A stretch of DNA of 64,000 nt from positions 2,232,001 through 2,296,000 of the forward strand of contig JBLDXI010000007.1 of NCBI GenBank assembly GCA_047495785.1, given 5' to 3'. Both the position numbers and the translations under genes were made by a program. This DNA comes from Lepidodermella squamata (lineage: Eukaryota; Gastrotricha). Below the pieces are notes generated by a model. The model worked only from the letters and a program-made list of their open reading frames with translations, made no database searches and was not told the origin of the DNA. Below are positions 1 through 11,824 of this stretch, in pieces (positions within the stretch are counted from its first letter, which is position 1; every line of letters begins with the position of its first letter).

Positions 1-347
1 CCCTCTCGAGTAATGTTTAGCTGATTTGGATTATCGGTCAATTCTTGAACTATTGCTCTTTCAATGACTGATTTGAGATAATTTTTTTGATGATAATAAA
101 AAAAATGTTGAAATGTTTTTTTCTAAAAGATTGAATTGAAAACAGGTTCGCGAGAAATAATGGCGGCGTAGTTGAGGCGGTTCGAATAAAAAATTAAATC
201 ACGTGGGATGCTCGTGCCAGGAAGATCGCGCGCCCTTTACAATATCAACACATTTTTTTGATACCGAAAATCTCAATAATAATCACAATTATTTCACAAA
301 TTTATCCTACCGGCTTAAATTTATTTTTACTGATTTACAAGAATTCG
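1..347. other. Upstream flank of the astacin-like gene
   Basis: AT-rich sequence upstream of the first coding exon. I see no coding exon, repeat or RNA gene. It presumably holds the promoter and 5-prime UTR of the gene starting at 348, but no TATA box or initiator can be singled out. Confidence 0.4.
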
Positions 348-3300
348 ATGTCGCGATATTTTGCGCTTGTTTACACGTTCAGCCTGTTCCGCGTGTTGTG
401 GAGCGTTGACCTCTATTTCGAGAATACAAAAATTTACTTATTCCAAAATGCGGACCCGAACATTCCATCGATAAACGTGACACTGTATGAGGGTACTTTT
501 GATGGCTTCTCACCGGGTCAGCCACCTGCAACACCGTGGCCCTTGCCTATCCCATATACATTCAACAATGGGACCTGGTATATTTATACGCCCGGCAATT
601 CTGACGTCTGTAAGTTAATCTGTGTTACCATTAATGTATGAAACAATTGATGTATTGTATCATCATGATAAATTAGCTCCGCTTGACAGACAGGTTTACA
701 AGCAGGCCATAGCTTATATCGAATCGGTTACCTGTTTGCGCTTTGTGGAAAGATCATCCATCGGTTTGAATGAGCCTAACTCGATCCTCTTCATAGGAAG
801 ACTTGGGTGAGTTTTGTTTCCTAACCTGCGATATAAAAAACTTGTCTGCCATTTGTATTACGCGTATAGAGACCAAGCTGGCTATCATTCAACTTCTTAT
901 CCTCTGAGGGTTGTCGCAATTAGCAGCGAAACTGGCAACGACAATTTCTTTTACGCAGCAAGTTTCAGGCTTCTTATTAACTCAATCATTTGAGCGAAAT
1001 CATTTGAGTTATAGGTGCCTGCCGCGATCAGGAAGATTGGCTATGCCCTTGGACTGACATATGAGCTCAGACGGCCAGATCGGGGTCAATACCTCGTTCC
1101 TTTTCCTGGCAACGAGAACATGTTCAAATTCTCAAATTATTAACAAAACAAGTAATTTTCTGTTTTTATCCGTCCCAGCCCCTTCCCCATCAACCCATTC
1201 CCCATCAACCCGGCGCAAACTTACTACAATGCAACGCCCTTCGACCATGAGTCGCTCTTCAACCCGGCGATGGGACGACTAGGTGGGATATGGCTTCCCA
1301 GGATGTACCCAATTGATCGGCGCTACGTGGCTTCTGTTGGCCAGTCTGCCTGGCTGTCATTGTTCGACACGATCAAGCTGAACACGCTATACAAGTGCTT
1401 TGGTGAGCAAACTACTTTATCAATAATAAAGTGTGCGCAAACTTTTTTGCCTCGCTTTTTTTGAATAACTTTTAAACCGTAAGTGATGCAAAGACGCGGT
1501 TTTCAGCAAATTAAAGAGCAGATGTGGTCTGATCATTCCCTAAGAGCTTGTTTCAAAAAAATGTACCGCAAGAAAGATGTGCAAGAAATGCGTTTTGCCA
1601 TTTTTCATAATTTTTCCATTTTTTAAAAATGAAATTTTTGCATCCGATGTGGCCTGAGTGCACATTTACGGATCCGCGGTGGTTTCCTCCGGTCACTAAA
1701 AAGCCGTGAAATGCTAGTTTTCTCTAACAATTAATTGCTCGCACGCTATTGGTCGATTCAAAAATAAGCGCGGGAGTCGCATTAATGCCGCTGCGAAACA
1801 AAATAACCGTCGACTTCACAGATTCATGGTTAATAATGCAGACCGGCGCAAATACAGGGCCTCATTATCAGATGCAGTTAAAATAGGATTTTTTGGGAGA
1901 ATAATTGGAACAAATTTCTAAAAAAAAAATCAAAAATCCAGTGAAATCAATAACTGAAAAAATGAGCAAAGGCTGTGATTTTTTCACCCAAATGTCGACA
2001 TTTTGCCTTCAACTTCTAGCTGCAAAAAAAGAATTAGGTAATTGGCAAAAATCACCCAAATCGCCCAAAAATTCAACGAAAATTGTCAATTTGTCAATTG
2101 AAAGCGCGGTAAAACTGGACGCAAAATTCAGCTGAACTCGATAATGAAATAAAAAAGGCTGTTTGTTATCACTACCTTAATCCTGAATTCAGCTTTTTAC
2201 AGGTGGACTGCGAATTTGGAATATCAATAAATTCTTGATAAAACCGAGATTGAGTTTTTTCGTTATTCGAGGGTGAGGTTGTCATTAAAAGTCATTACCG
2301 TATGGCAGTTTACGTTCATTCGCGCTGCTTTCTTGGCTATAGTTTTTTCCTGCAGTTGTAATATCACATAGCAATAAAACTTGCTCACGCTATTTTTTGC
2401 AACACGCAACCATTTCCACACCAAAAAATTAGGTCACTACAACACGAATTTATGAATGGCTTGCAGCCATTAGCTCAGTGTACATTGCGATCATCTTACC
2501 GTTATTTCGAGAAAAATGAACGATAAAATTGAGCCTTGGAAATGAAAAAATAGGGGTAGCCCTTTCCGCCATTCAATTGCAAACTAAACTTAAGTGGAGA
2601 CTATCGATTTCAAAGCAGTAAATGAATATTAGGTAATTTTTTATAATTTTGCAACATGCCAAGGCGCGACATTTTTTGCATCAAAGTGGTTTAAATTGCT
2701 TGCAAATCGAAGCCTTACTTTATTTTCTCCAATAATTTATTGCTAATTTTTCGAAATTCTTTCGAATATTATTTATTTCCATGTGGAGTAATTTTCACAT
2801 AAGTCATTTTTTTACAGTTTGCGAGAATGAGGCTCTTAATATTTGCGTCGGTCTTGACTCTTGACTCTTGACTATGAGCCACAAGCCACAACTCTGTCAA
2901 GTCGACGGCTGTTTTGTTTCACAGTGGCATTACGCGCGTTTTTTTTGAATTGACCAATAGCGTGCGAGCAAATAATTGTTATGGAAAACTAGCCTTTCAC
3001 GATCTTTTAGTGGCCGGAAGAAACCACCGCGGATCCGTAAATGTGCGGCCTGAGTTGATTGTCTCTCTTGCCAGAGGCTTCAATTTATTTTGAGAGATGC
3101 TCCGTGATGGATCCAAGTCACCGATTCCCGAAAAAACAGTGCACGACAGTCCGAAACTCAAGGTTTCATAAAATTGGCGCCGATCAATGAAAAATTCTGC
3201 AAAATCATTTCCGATCGCGGTTGGTGGATAAGACCTTCTCTGTGGGCGCTAATTCAAATTTCCTTGTTGACGGTGCGTTATTGACCTAATCCCCAGCTAT

Positions 3301-6300
3301 AAAAAATTTCTGATAAAGCCTTTTCACTGGATGATGCCATCCAGCCTTAAATCCTGTAAAATGTCATTTTTCAAAAATGAGAATTTTTATTAAAAGTCGC
3401 GGGCAGCATTTTCGTCATTAATATTTTGTCCCGAACCCCTTTCTGACGAAAATTCAAGGAAAGATCACCCCAGACTAGATCTATCGACTGGCGAAAACCG
3501 CATTGAAAAAATCATCGTGGTTAGGGAGTTATTCAAAAAAGCGAGGCAAAAAAGTTTGCGCATACTTTATTATAAATCGATATTTTACCATGTAATTTCT
3601 AAAATCGTAGCGCAATACTTACAGCGTGTCCCATATGAGTTGCATAGCCATTAGACCGTTAACAAGGAAAATTGGGGTTTGGCGACATTTTTGTCATCGT
3701 AAGATTTTGATGCCCTTTTCAATTTTCAAGATCAGTAAATGAGGAGTCGAACGACCGCAGTCGAGATTTCTAGGAGTAATATGAGGTGAGCAATCTTGCT
3801 AGATAACAGGGCCGGATCACCCAGTAGGCAAATAAGGCAATTGCCTTATTGGGGCCCATTGACTTTTGGCACCTGAAGTAAGAAACCACAGGGGGAACCC
3901 TTACCATCAAAGGGCCCATGAAAAAAATCGTACTCCTAACAAAACCCTTATGCTTTTTGTTGACATGATTTTGTTTGAAGAATCATGCCCTTTACGGTCT
4001 TTGGCTGCGCTGCATAAATCCGGCTCTTTGAAAATGTGAGAAATGTGGTGAATAATCGTCAGCTAAAGCTCGCTTCGCTCGCGGCTGACTAATTTCTAGC
4101 AAGTGAGTGACTTCAGGGAGGATGAGGGTGATGATCCCCACCAGCTCGGCCGGGCCAGACAACAAAATGAGAGTTTATCCCGCTGTTTTGTTAATTTCTA
4201 GAGGTTGTGGAGCATGTTTTAGCGGATAATCTTTGAAATTTTCTCGCTTCGCTCGGTTTTTAGTCAAAACAGCAAACAATTTTTTTCCATCCCCGGCAGC
4301 TCCAGGATCCAAGATCGCACCCTGTTTCTAGCAATTTAACATATTAAGTATAACGCCTTAGATCTGGTTTTAGACAGCAGGCGGATTTTAGGGCGCTAGG
4401 CCGAAGGCCGTTGCGCTCTAAAATCCGCCAGCTGGATGAAACTGGATCTCAGGCGTTGTACTTTTTAATACGTGTCTGAAATAAAATCCGCTGAGCAGGA
4501 CAGATCAATTTCAACGATTGTTTTTTTGGACGTGTCCAAGAAACGGCTCTCCCAAAATGACACCGGCTTATCTAAAAAGTGGTCACCGTCGATTGTTTCC
4601 ATGTTTTCAATCACCGTGCCCAAGTGGTCCGATTAAGACACGGTTAAGCAGGCGGCATGTCGGTCTAGTGATAACGAAAAGCCCGCGCTTGGCTTTACTA
4701 GTCATCTCATTTGGCTTTTATTAATTTTGAATGCTACTAGCTATTTTTCTCACATTTTGGCATTCAGATTTCGTTAATCATCGAGCTTTTTCACGTCATT
4801 CAAAGTGACCAAGATGTGCAACTAGAGTAAGTTTGACTCTTTTCAAGCGTTCCCAGCAAAATCGATAGGCCTTATTTTGCTCAAATCAATCATTTCTTAC
4901 TTTCGCAATATGATTGGCCTGATTTCAACAATTTTGAGAAATTTATCAGCCTTATTTTGCGCCGGTAAATTTTGATTTATTGATTATTATCGATTTTTTG
5001 AAATTCTGCGGCACTCATTGTAGCTGCATTGAGGGCTATGAGCTTATTTCTTTCATGGGATGATTCTCTTACCCTATTGATTTGATTCTTGGTTTGCCAA
5101 AATTCCTCTTCGCGCGAAAATAATTGTCCAAACCCCACTTTTCATTTGTCACTATAATCGAGCCAGCTGCTTCTTGTCGTAACATCTCGGTAAAAAAAAC
5201 TTTTTCTCGAGATGTTTTTGGCGTGTCCGACACAATGATGGATTAATTTCAGGCAGGCAGATTTTTGAAGTCAGGAAGGCAGGACATCAAAAAATCGGCC
5301 TGCCTGAAATTAATCCATCATTGAGCAGGACGCACTGTCTGAAATTGGAGCGAAGGCGGATTTTATTTCAGACATGTATTAAATTAAGTATAACGCCTTA
5401 GATCTGGTTTTAGACAGCAGGCGGATTTTAGGGCGCTAGGCCGAAGGCCGTTGCGCTCTAAAATCCGCCAGCTGGATGAAACTGGATCTCAGGCGTTGTA
5501 CTTTTTAATACGTGTCTGAAATAAAATCCGCTGAGCAGGACAGATCAATTTCAACGATTGTTTTTTTGGACGTGTCCAAGAAACGGCTCTCCCAAAATGA
5601 CACCGGCTTATCTAAAAAGTGGTCACCGTCGATTGTTTCCATGTTTTCAATCACCGTGCCCAAGTGGTCCGATTAAGACACGGTTAAGCAGGCGGCATGT
5701 CGGTCTAGTGATAACGAAAAGCCCGCGCTTGGCTTTACTAGTCATCTCATTTGGCTTTTATTAATTTTGAATGCTACTAGCTATTTTTCTCACATTTTGG
5801 CATTCAGATTTCGTTAATCATCGAGCTTTTTCACGTCATTCAAAGTGACCAAGATGTGCAACTAGAGTAAGTTTGACTCTTTTCAAGCGTTCCCAGCAAA
5901 ATCGATAGGCCTTATTTTGCTCAAATCAATCATTTCTTACTTTCGCAATATGATTGGCCTGATTTCAACAATTTTGAGAAATTTATCAGCCTTATTTTGC
6001 GCCGGTAAATTTTGATTTATTGATTATTATCGATTTTTTGAAATTCTGCGGCACTCATTGTAGCTGCATTGAGGGCTATGAGCTTATTTCTTTCATGGGA
6101 TGATTCTCTTACCCTATTGATTTGATTCTTGGTTTGCCAAAATTCCTCTTCGCGCGAAAATAATTGTCCAAACCCCACTTTTCATTTGTCACTATAATCG
6201 AGCCAGCTGCTTCTTGTCGTAACATCTCGGTAAAAAAAACTTTTTCTCGAGATGTTTTTGGCGTGTCCGACACAATGATGGATTAATTTCAGGCAGGCAG

Positions 6301-9300
6301 ATTTTTGAAGTCAGGAAGGCAGGACATCAAAAAATCGGCCTGCCTGAAATTAATCCATCATTGAGCAGGACGCACTGTCTGAAATTGGAGCGAAGGCGGA
6401 TTTTATTTCAGACATGTATTAAATTAAGTATAACGCCTTAGATCTGGTTTTAGACAGCAGGCGGATTTTAGGGCGCTAGGCCGAAGGCCGTTGCGCTCTA
6501 AAATCCGCCAGCTGGATGAAACTGGATCTCAGGCGTTGTACTTTTTAATACGTGTCTGAAATAAAATCCGCTGAGCAGGACAGATCAATTTCAACGATTG
6601 TTTTTTTGGACGTGTCCAAGAAACGGCTCTCCCAAAATGACACCGGCTTATCTAAAAAGTGGTCACCGTCGATTGTTTCCATGTTTTCAATCACCGTGCC
6701 CAAGTGGTCCGATTAAGACACGGTTAAGCAGGCGGCATGTCGGTCTAGTGATAACGAAAAGCCCGCGCTTGGCTTTACTAGTCATCTCATTTGGCTTTTA
6801 TTAATTTTGAATGCTACTAGCTATTTTTCTCACATTTTGGCATTCAGATTTCGTTAATCATCGAGCTTTTTCACGTCATTCAAAGTGACCAAGATGTGCA
6901 ACTAGAGTAAGTTTGACTCTTTTCAAGCGTTCCCAGCAAAATCGATAGGCCTTATTTTGCTCAAATCAATCATTTCTTACTTTCGCAATATGATTGGCCT
7001 GATTTCAACAATTTTGAGAAATTTATCAGCCTTATTTTGCGCCGGTAAATTTTGATTTATTGATTATTATCGATTTTTTGAAATTCTGCGGCACTCATTG
7101 TAGCTGCATTGAGGGCTATGAGCTTATTTCTTTCATGGGATGATTCTCTTACCCTATTGATTTGATTCTTGGTTTGCCAAAATTCCTCTTCGCGCGAAAA
7201 TAATTGTCCAAACCCCACTTTTCATTTGTCACTATAATCGAGCCAGCTGCTTCTTGTCGTAACATCTCGGTAAAAAAAACTTTTTCTCGAGATGTTTTTG
7301 GCGTGTCCGACACAATGATGGATTAATTTCAGGCAGGCAGATTTTTGAAGTCAGGAAGGCAGGACATCAAAAAATCGGCCTGCCTGAAATTAATCCATCA
7401 TTGAGCAGGACGCACTGTCTGAAATTGGAGCGAAGGCGGATTTTATTTCAGACATGTATTAAAATGAAATATATTGGTCCTGTGACACTCATTCTATAAA
7501 GCAGCGCGCGGTTCCCAAACTTTTTGTCTCGTAGGACACAGTAGTGTCCTATGAGAATGGTTCGTAGGACACCTTACTAAAATGAATGGAATTTGGTAGG
7601 GAGTGGGTACAATTTTTTGAGCTACAAATTGATTGCTTGCAGTGCACGAAGTACGATCCTCGAACTAGGGGGTATGCCCTGATTTTACGACCAAAGGGTC
7701 GATGGCAACCTAGCTCGAAATTAAAAAAATCTCAGGTGAACTTTAAACTAAGCGTGTGAGCGAAGCGAGGAAATTTTTCGAATTTGACACTGAAAAACGA
7801 CGTATAACTTCTTAAAAATGAGACAATGCCTCGGGGTTTTCCCAGCAATTCATTATGAAGTTCTCAATTTTTAAACCTCAATTAACCCTTAGACGCCGGC
7901 GCAATGACGCGTTAACTCGAGCGACCTTCAAAAAATTCCAGAGAATCAAGGAAAGGGTCAAATCGAAATCGGTGTCAGCAGAAAGTATTATATCGGACCT
8001 CAGATTGATAGCCGTTCCACTTTTGCGGAGAAACTTTACTTGATTTACTGTTGCTAAGGACGTGTTAGCGCGTTTTCCTAACGTGTTAACAAGTCTTTTA
8101 AAACTTTTCTCATGTATTTCGACCTGGTCGGCTTGGGTTTTGGAATTTCAATTTTTGGGAAGTGCTCGATTGTGATGAGTGATTTATGATAATTTATGAC
8201 GCAACAACTGATTCTATAGCATGACATCCCTCATCTTGGCGAATTTTCTCCGGAATTAACGCGTGTACACGTCTTCGGCGCCTAAGGGTTAATCATGTCG
8301 TCAGTCGTCAGGTAAAGTCTGGAATGAGCCTAGATAACAAGGGACATATCGTTAGCATCGTTGAATAACTCAGATTTAGGCTTGTTTACATTCGTTTCAA
8401 GGTAACGGGGGACAAGTAAAAAAGCGTTTTTTGACGTGAATGAAGAGGCAAAAACAAATGACATTTTACTTGTCACCTATCATTTTGAAATGAATGAAAA
8501 CAAGCCTAAATCTGAGTTATTCAACGACGCTAACGATATGCCAGTTTCAAAAAAACTTCATAAATAGGCAACTCGCGAGAGAAGCGAGCTTTAGCTGACG
8601 TTTTTTTGTCGATTTTGAGTCTGAAAATGGTCCAAAAACGCCTTATTTCTTGATGTGTATCTATTTTTAACATTTTGTCATTTTGAGGCCCATAGGACAC
8701 CAGTGTCATACAGGACACTTGATCGAGTATAACCAAAACGTTGGAATTCGAATAAATGCGTTACGTTTCATAAACAACATCAAGTTATTTAAGTGAAAAT
8801 AAGTAATTCTTATGATTTTTTGCTGTGAAATCGCGTGCCTGATCAATTTTTTGCTTCATCGCCCGGCTTCGCCCGGTCTCAAAAGGCCGGGCGTTACGGG
8901 CTGGGCGGGTATTTACCTGGCTGAATCAAGTTTCTTCGGATTTTTCACTCCCATTCACAAGAGGCATACTTGATTAATAATTTTATACATAATATATGAT
9001 TGTTTTCTGGATTTTTTCTGTTTTTATTAACATTATTTGACTCGTTCAGCCACAAAGTTAAGGGATTTCGCGAGTTGCCATACGTTTCTCGGTAGACATT
9101 CGGCTGAATGACAGTAGTTGAAGGTGCCAAGGCGCAGCTCGACGTGTGAGGTTCGAAGGGGACAAAGGATTAATAACAGAGGATTTTGCAAAAGGCTTAC
9201 ATGGCGTGAAGGCCACCAGGGCTTCATAGGACGACCAAGGCTCAAGGCTGAATACTCAAGGGCTCAAAGGCTTAAAGGCTCAAAGGTTCAAGGCTCGCCA

Positions 9301-11824
9301 AAATATCTGTCGTGTATAAAGCACAATAATTAGCCATAATAAGCAAACGTTACTTGAATTTCAGGCTGCGGCTTCCTCAGGGTTCTGGGCACGGACAGGC
9401 AGTGGCTGACGCTGAATTAGGCGAGGGCAGGATATTCTCGGTAGGCTCGAGGGCTAAGGATCTAAAGGCAAGGATGAGGTGCTCAGCTGTAGAGTACAAG
9501 TTTCTGGCAATGATGGCCGAACGTCAAATATCAACCAGTTAAAACTTTTGCGCCGAGGCATAACTGGGATTAAATCGACCAAGTGTCGTATGCGCCATGC
9601 GGGGGAATGATCGTTCATGGTCTTGATTACTACTTGATTACTACATATTCTTAAATGGCATTTAAGACAATTCTACGATTTTTCTGGCCGTGAGATATTC
9701 TGGCCTTTTATTTGCAGTTTCTTATCCCTTTTGCCTGTATTCACTTTGTTTGCGTTACTTATGGGACACGCTGTATTATACGCAAAACGAATATCTCCAT
9801 GTATTATTTTGACAAACTCATAGAGAAAAAGTGACATTTTTCTGTTTTTTCTCTATGGACAGACTCAGCTCCATGTAAAAACCCGACAATCACATGCAAA
9901 AATGGAGGCTATCCTAATCCGAGCGTCAACTGCACAAAATGCTTGTGCCCGCCTGGCCTTGGCGGTGATTCTTGCGACATTCCATTCCCAACGGATCCGG
10001 CAAACGGCTGTTCCGGCGAAATCTACGTTCCGCCTTGTACTACAATTGATATTGCTAGCCCTAGCAATCAAAATTCGAGCTGTTCATGGATTGTTAAAAC
10101 AGTAGGAATATTTTCTATGTCAAATTAACTGCTACTTTTAGCTGCTAGGGTAACACAAGTGGACTAGTGTTTGGTTTCCCCGAACGGCCAGGACTGCAAA
10201 ATTACTGTCAGTGATTATACCAGTTTTACTTTAAACTTGAAACAACCACGCATAATATTCTCCAGATCAGTTGGATTGTCTGAACTTCATTCTCATCCGA
10301 GATCTAGGATCCGAGGGTTATCCTGGATTCAGGTAACGTTGGCTGCGACAGAGCGACGTGCAGTTGAAGCTTTGCATTGCCAAAATTAGGTTCTGCGCGA
10401 CTACCCCATTTTCCGGACGCGTTTTCGTGACAAACAAGAATCAAGCCTTGGTGTTCTTCAACCTTCCCAAGCCAGGGCAGAGCGCCACAGTCACAGTTTA
10501 CGCAACGTGTCCGGGAGTGAAAGCGACCGAATTGAACCGGGAATGCGCAATCACGAAGAACTTGGTCGACTACGAAGGCTCTCTTTCGAAAACAACTACG
10601 GGCGAAACTTGTTCGCGGTGGAATACCACGAATTCAGTTATTTACATTTGGGTACCGAGAGGCGATTTCGATGCGGCTGGAAATGCGTGCAGAAGTCTGG
10701 GGTACACTGGTTTGCTGTGCCTGGATTCTAGTGGCGCCTTTGCCGAATGCCAAGGCGTTGATAGCGTCAAAAGCTGTAGTAAGTTGGGGACACTATTTAT
10801 TTTTTCCAGCTTTTGCTATAATACTTGCAACGCAGACTGCTAGGTTGGGGTTTTTACCAAGTTCGAAATTAGTGCCCTTGCTATTCACGAATGAACATTT
10901 TCAAGCGAATAGAAATTAGCTACGTTTTCGAAACCCCGTTTTCTTGTTTTTAAATCCAAAATCTAGTCCGCTGGCATTTCCGTGACGTTTCTAGCTCGAA
11001 TTATTTCGGTTGCTTGATCAAGAGGTTCAGTTCGCATTTCGAAAAGTATGACAGGAATTTTTCTTCAGGCAATTGTTGTTCGGAACCGACGGCTTGTCTG
11101 TTCTTAACACAAGAAATTCCAACTTGGAAAATCAACTTTCATCTGCTGATATAAGTTTATTTATTTGCTAGCTAAATTGGTTTATCGATGCATCAATACG
11201 AAAACTGGGCAATTCGAAGCCTGCAGGCCGTACTGCCGTGAAGGCGAAACTCCGTTCAAAGAATGGAAAGCTCGTTATACGGACACCTGTGACAAGGGCG
11301 TGAGTTGATTTTCTGATTGCTAGTAGCGCCTACCTAGTTTCATTTTGCCTTAGAACGTAAGAAAATGCGTCAGCGGCTCAACTTTCCGATGCATTGCTGG
11401 CGACCAAGGCTGCCTGGCAAATGAGACAAAAATCGTTAGGAATTACAATCTGAAATATCAAATTTTATCGCTTTGCAACAATTTCTTAGTCGCCGCTGTA
11501 CAATGGTTTCGCGTATTTTGGTCGCAATCTCCTCGCCTGCAACCATCGAGCTGACCTTAATTGGGTATATGCCACTTCTGAATTTCAGAGATGCCTATAA
11601 ATAATGTTACGGTTTTGCCCTCGCAGAAATACGTTCGCTGCTATCGGAATGCTCCGAGCAAGCCATTTGTCGACTGTCGACGTGCCGATTTCGGCTGCCG
11701 CTCGCCATCCGAGGTTTTTTTGCCGCGGTGAAGTCCTTGAGATTTGAAAATTTCTCTTTTTCAGGTCTCCGATGGCCAGTCGCCGCCGTACTCGGATCCT
11801 AACCAATGCTACCAAGGTGTTTAG
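348..11824 (+). CDS. Secreted astacin-family pseudoprotease with EGF, CUB and kringle-like modules
   Basis: Exons read: 348-609, 677-806, 870-957, 1015-1121, 1179-1402, 9863-10101, 10149-10206, 10266-10332, about 10364-10778, 11069-11095, 11172-11299, 11354-11434, 11490-11564, 11627-11713, 11765-11824. The start MSRYFALVYTFSLF gives a signal peptide. Astacins are zinc metalloproteases with HExxHxxGxxH. Here the aligned stretch is RKIGYALGLTYE (residues 166-177), so all three zinc His (to Arg, Tyr, Tyr) and the catalytic Glu (to Lys) are gone. The Met-turn SxMHY reads SLFNP (221-225). TCLRF and the closing YKC are kept, the second disulfide is not. Next come a nematode-type EGF (CKNGGYPNPS, CLCPPGLGG), a CUB (CSWIVKT, LDCLNFILIRD), a six-Cys kringle-like unit (DYEGSLSKTTTGETCSRW) and Cys-rich repeats. 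Intron 958-1014 is GC-AG. The join 10332 to 10364 is unresolved, and the last exons are tentative. Confidence 0.75.
1421..3580. mobile_element. Fold-back DNA element with long terminal inverted repeats
   Basis: The left end at about 1421-1475 (AATAAAGTGTGCGCAAACTT, then TTTTGCCTCGC) is the reverse complement of the right end at about 3528-3580 (GCGAGGCAAAAAAGTTTGCG). Further in, the block around 1660-1812 (GGATCCGCGGTGGTTTC, GCTCGCACGCTATTGGTC) is matched in reverse complement at about 2900-3045, so the arms extend for some 400 bp with interruptions. No transposase frame is visible. This fits a non-autonomous, terminal-inverted-repeat transposon. Exact ends and target-site duplication are not resolved. 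Confidence 0.7.
4343..7463. repeat. Tandem array: three units of 1040 bp
   Basis: The sequence starting ATTAAGTATAACGCCTTAGA recurs at 4343, 5383 and 6423, and the three units read the same base for base wherever I compared them. Each unit contains several inverted repeats: GCGGATTTTAG paired with CTAAAATCCGC (4381/4418 in unit 1), a longer hairpin (GGATTAATTTCAGGCAGGC at about 5240 with its complement ending near 5322), and ACGTGTCTGAAATAAAATCC near the start paired with the unit end. The 68-residue open frame repeated in each unit (4518, 5558, 6598) has no family resemblance and is probably chance. Confidence 0.92.
7878..8294. mobile_element. Small inverted-repeat element (MITE-like)
   Basis: The left end ATTAACCCTTAGACGCCGGCG and the right end CGGCGCCTAAGGGTTAAT are near-perfect inverted copies about 415 bp apart. 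No coding capacity is apparent (a 62-residue open frame inside has no recognisable similarity). The form fits a miniature inverted-repeat transposable element. Confidence 0.6.
8345..8540. repeat. Hairpin element with about 45-bp arms
   Basis: CATATCGTTAGCATCGTTGA, followed by ATAACTCAGATTTAGGCTTG at about 8345-8390, returns as the reverse complement at about 8495-8540 with one visible mismatch (GCATCG versus GCGTCG). The intervening 100 bp also has partial complementarity. It is probably a short fold-back or MITE copy. Confidence 0.7.

Larger units (their letters stand above)
7490..8740. repeat. Region with inverted GTAGGACAC-type repeats
   Basis: GTAGGACACAGTAGTGTCCTA (7531) and GTAGGACACCTTAC (7572) near one end, and CATAGGACACCAGTGTCATA (8690) near the other, suggest the borders of a further repeat that has been invaded by the smaller elements described next. 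The borders are approximate. Confidence 0.35.
1403..9862 (+). other. 8.46-kb intron of the astacin-like gene, rich in repeats
   Basis: Bounded by TTTG|GTGAGC and ATGGACAG|ACTC. Joining the flanking exons keeps the frame and runs directly from the end of the astacin domain (LYKC) into the EGF module, so the whole 8.46 kb is one intron, while neighbouring introns are about 47-70 nt. It carries a fold-back element, a three-unit tandem array and smaller inverted-repeat elements, listed separately. I see no credible coding exon or transposase inside. Confidence 0.8.

Noticed and set aside
4518-6804. The same 68-residue open frame at 4518, 5558 and 6598
   Set aside because: It is carried along by the tandem unit, has no signal peptide, domain or splice context, and its codons show no sign of coding.
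9118-9333. GGTTCGAAGGGG near 9150, resembling a tRNA B box
   Set aside because: No acceptor stem, D arm or A box can be placed around it; the area is made of short GGCTCAAAGG repeats.
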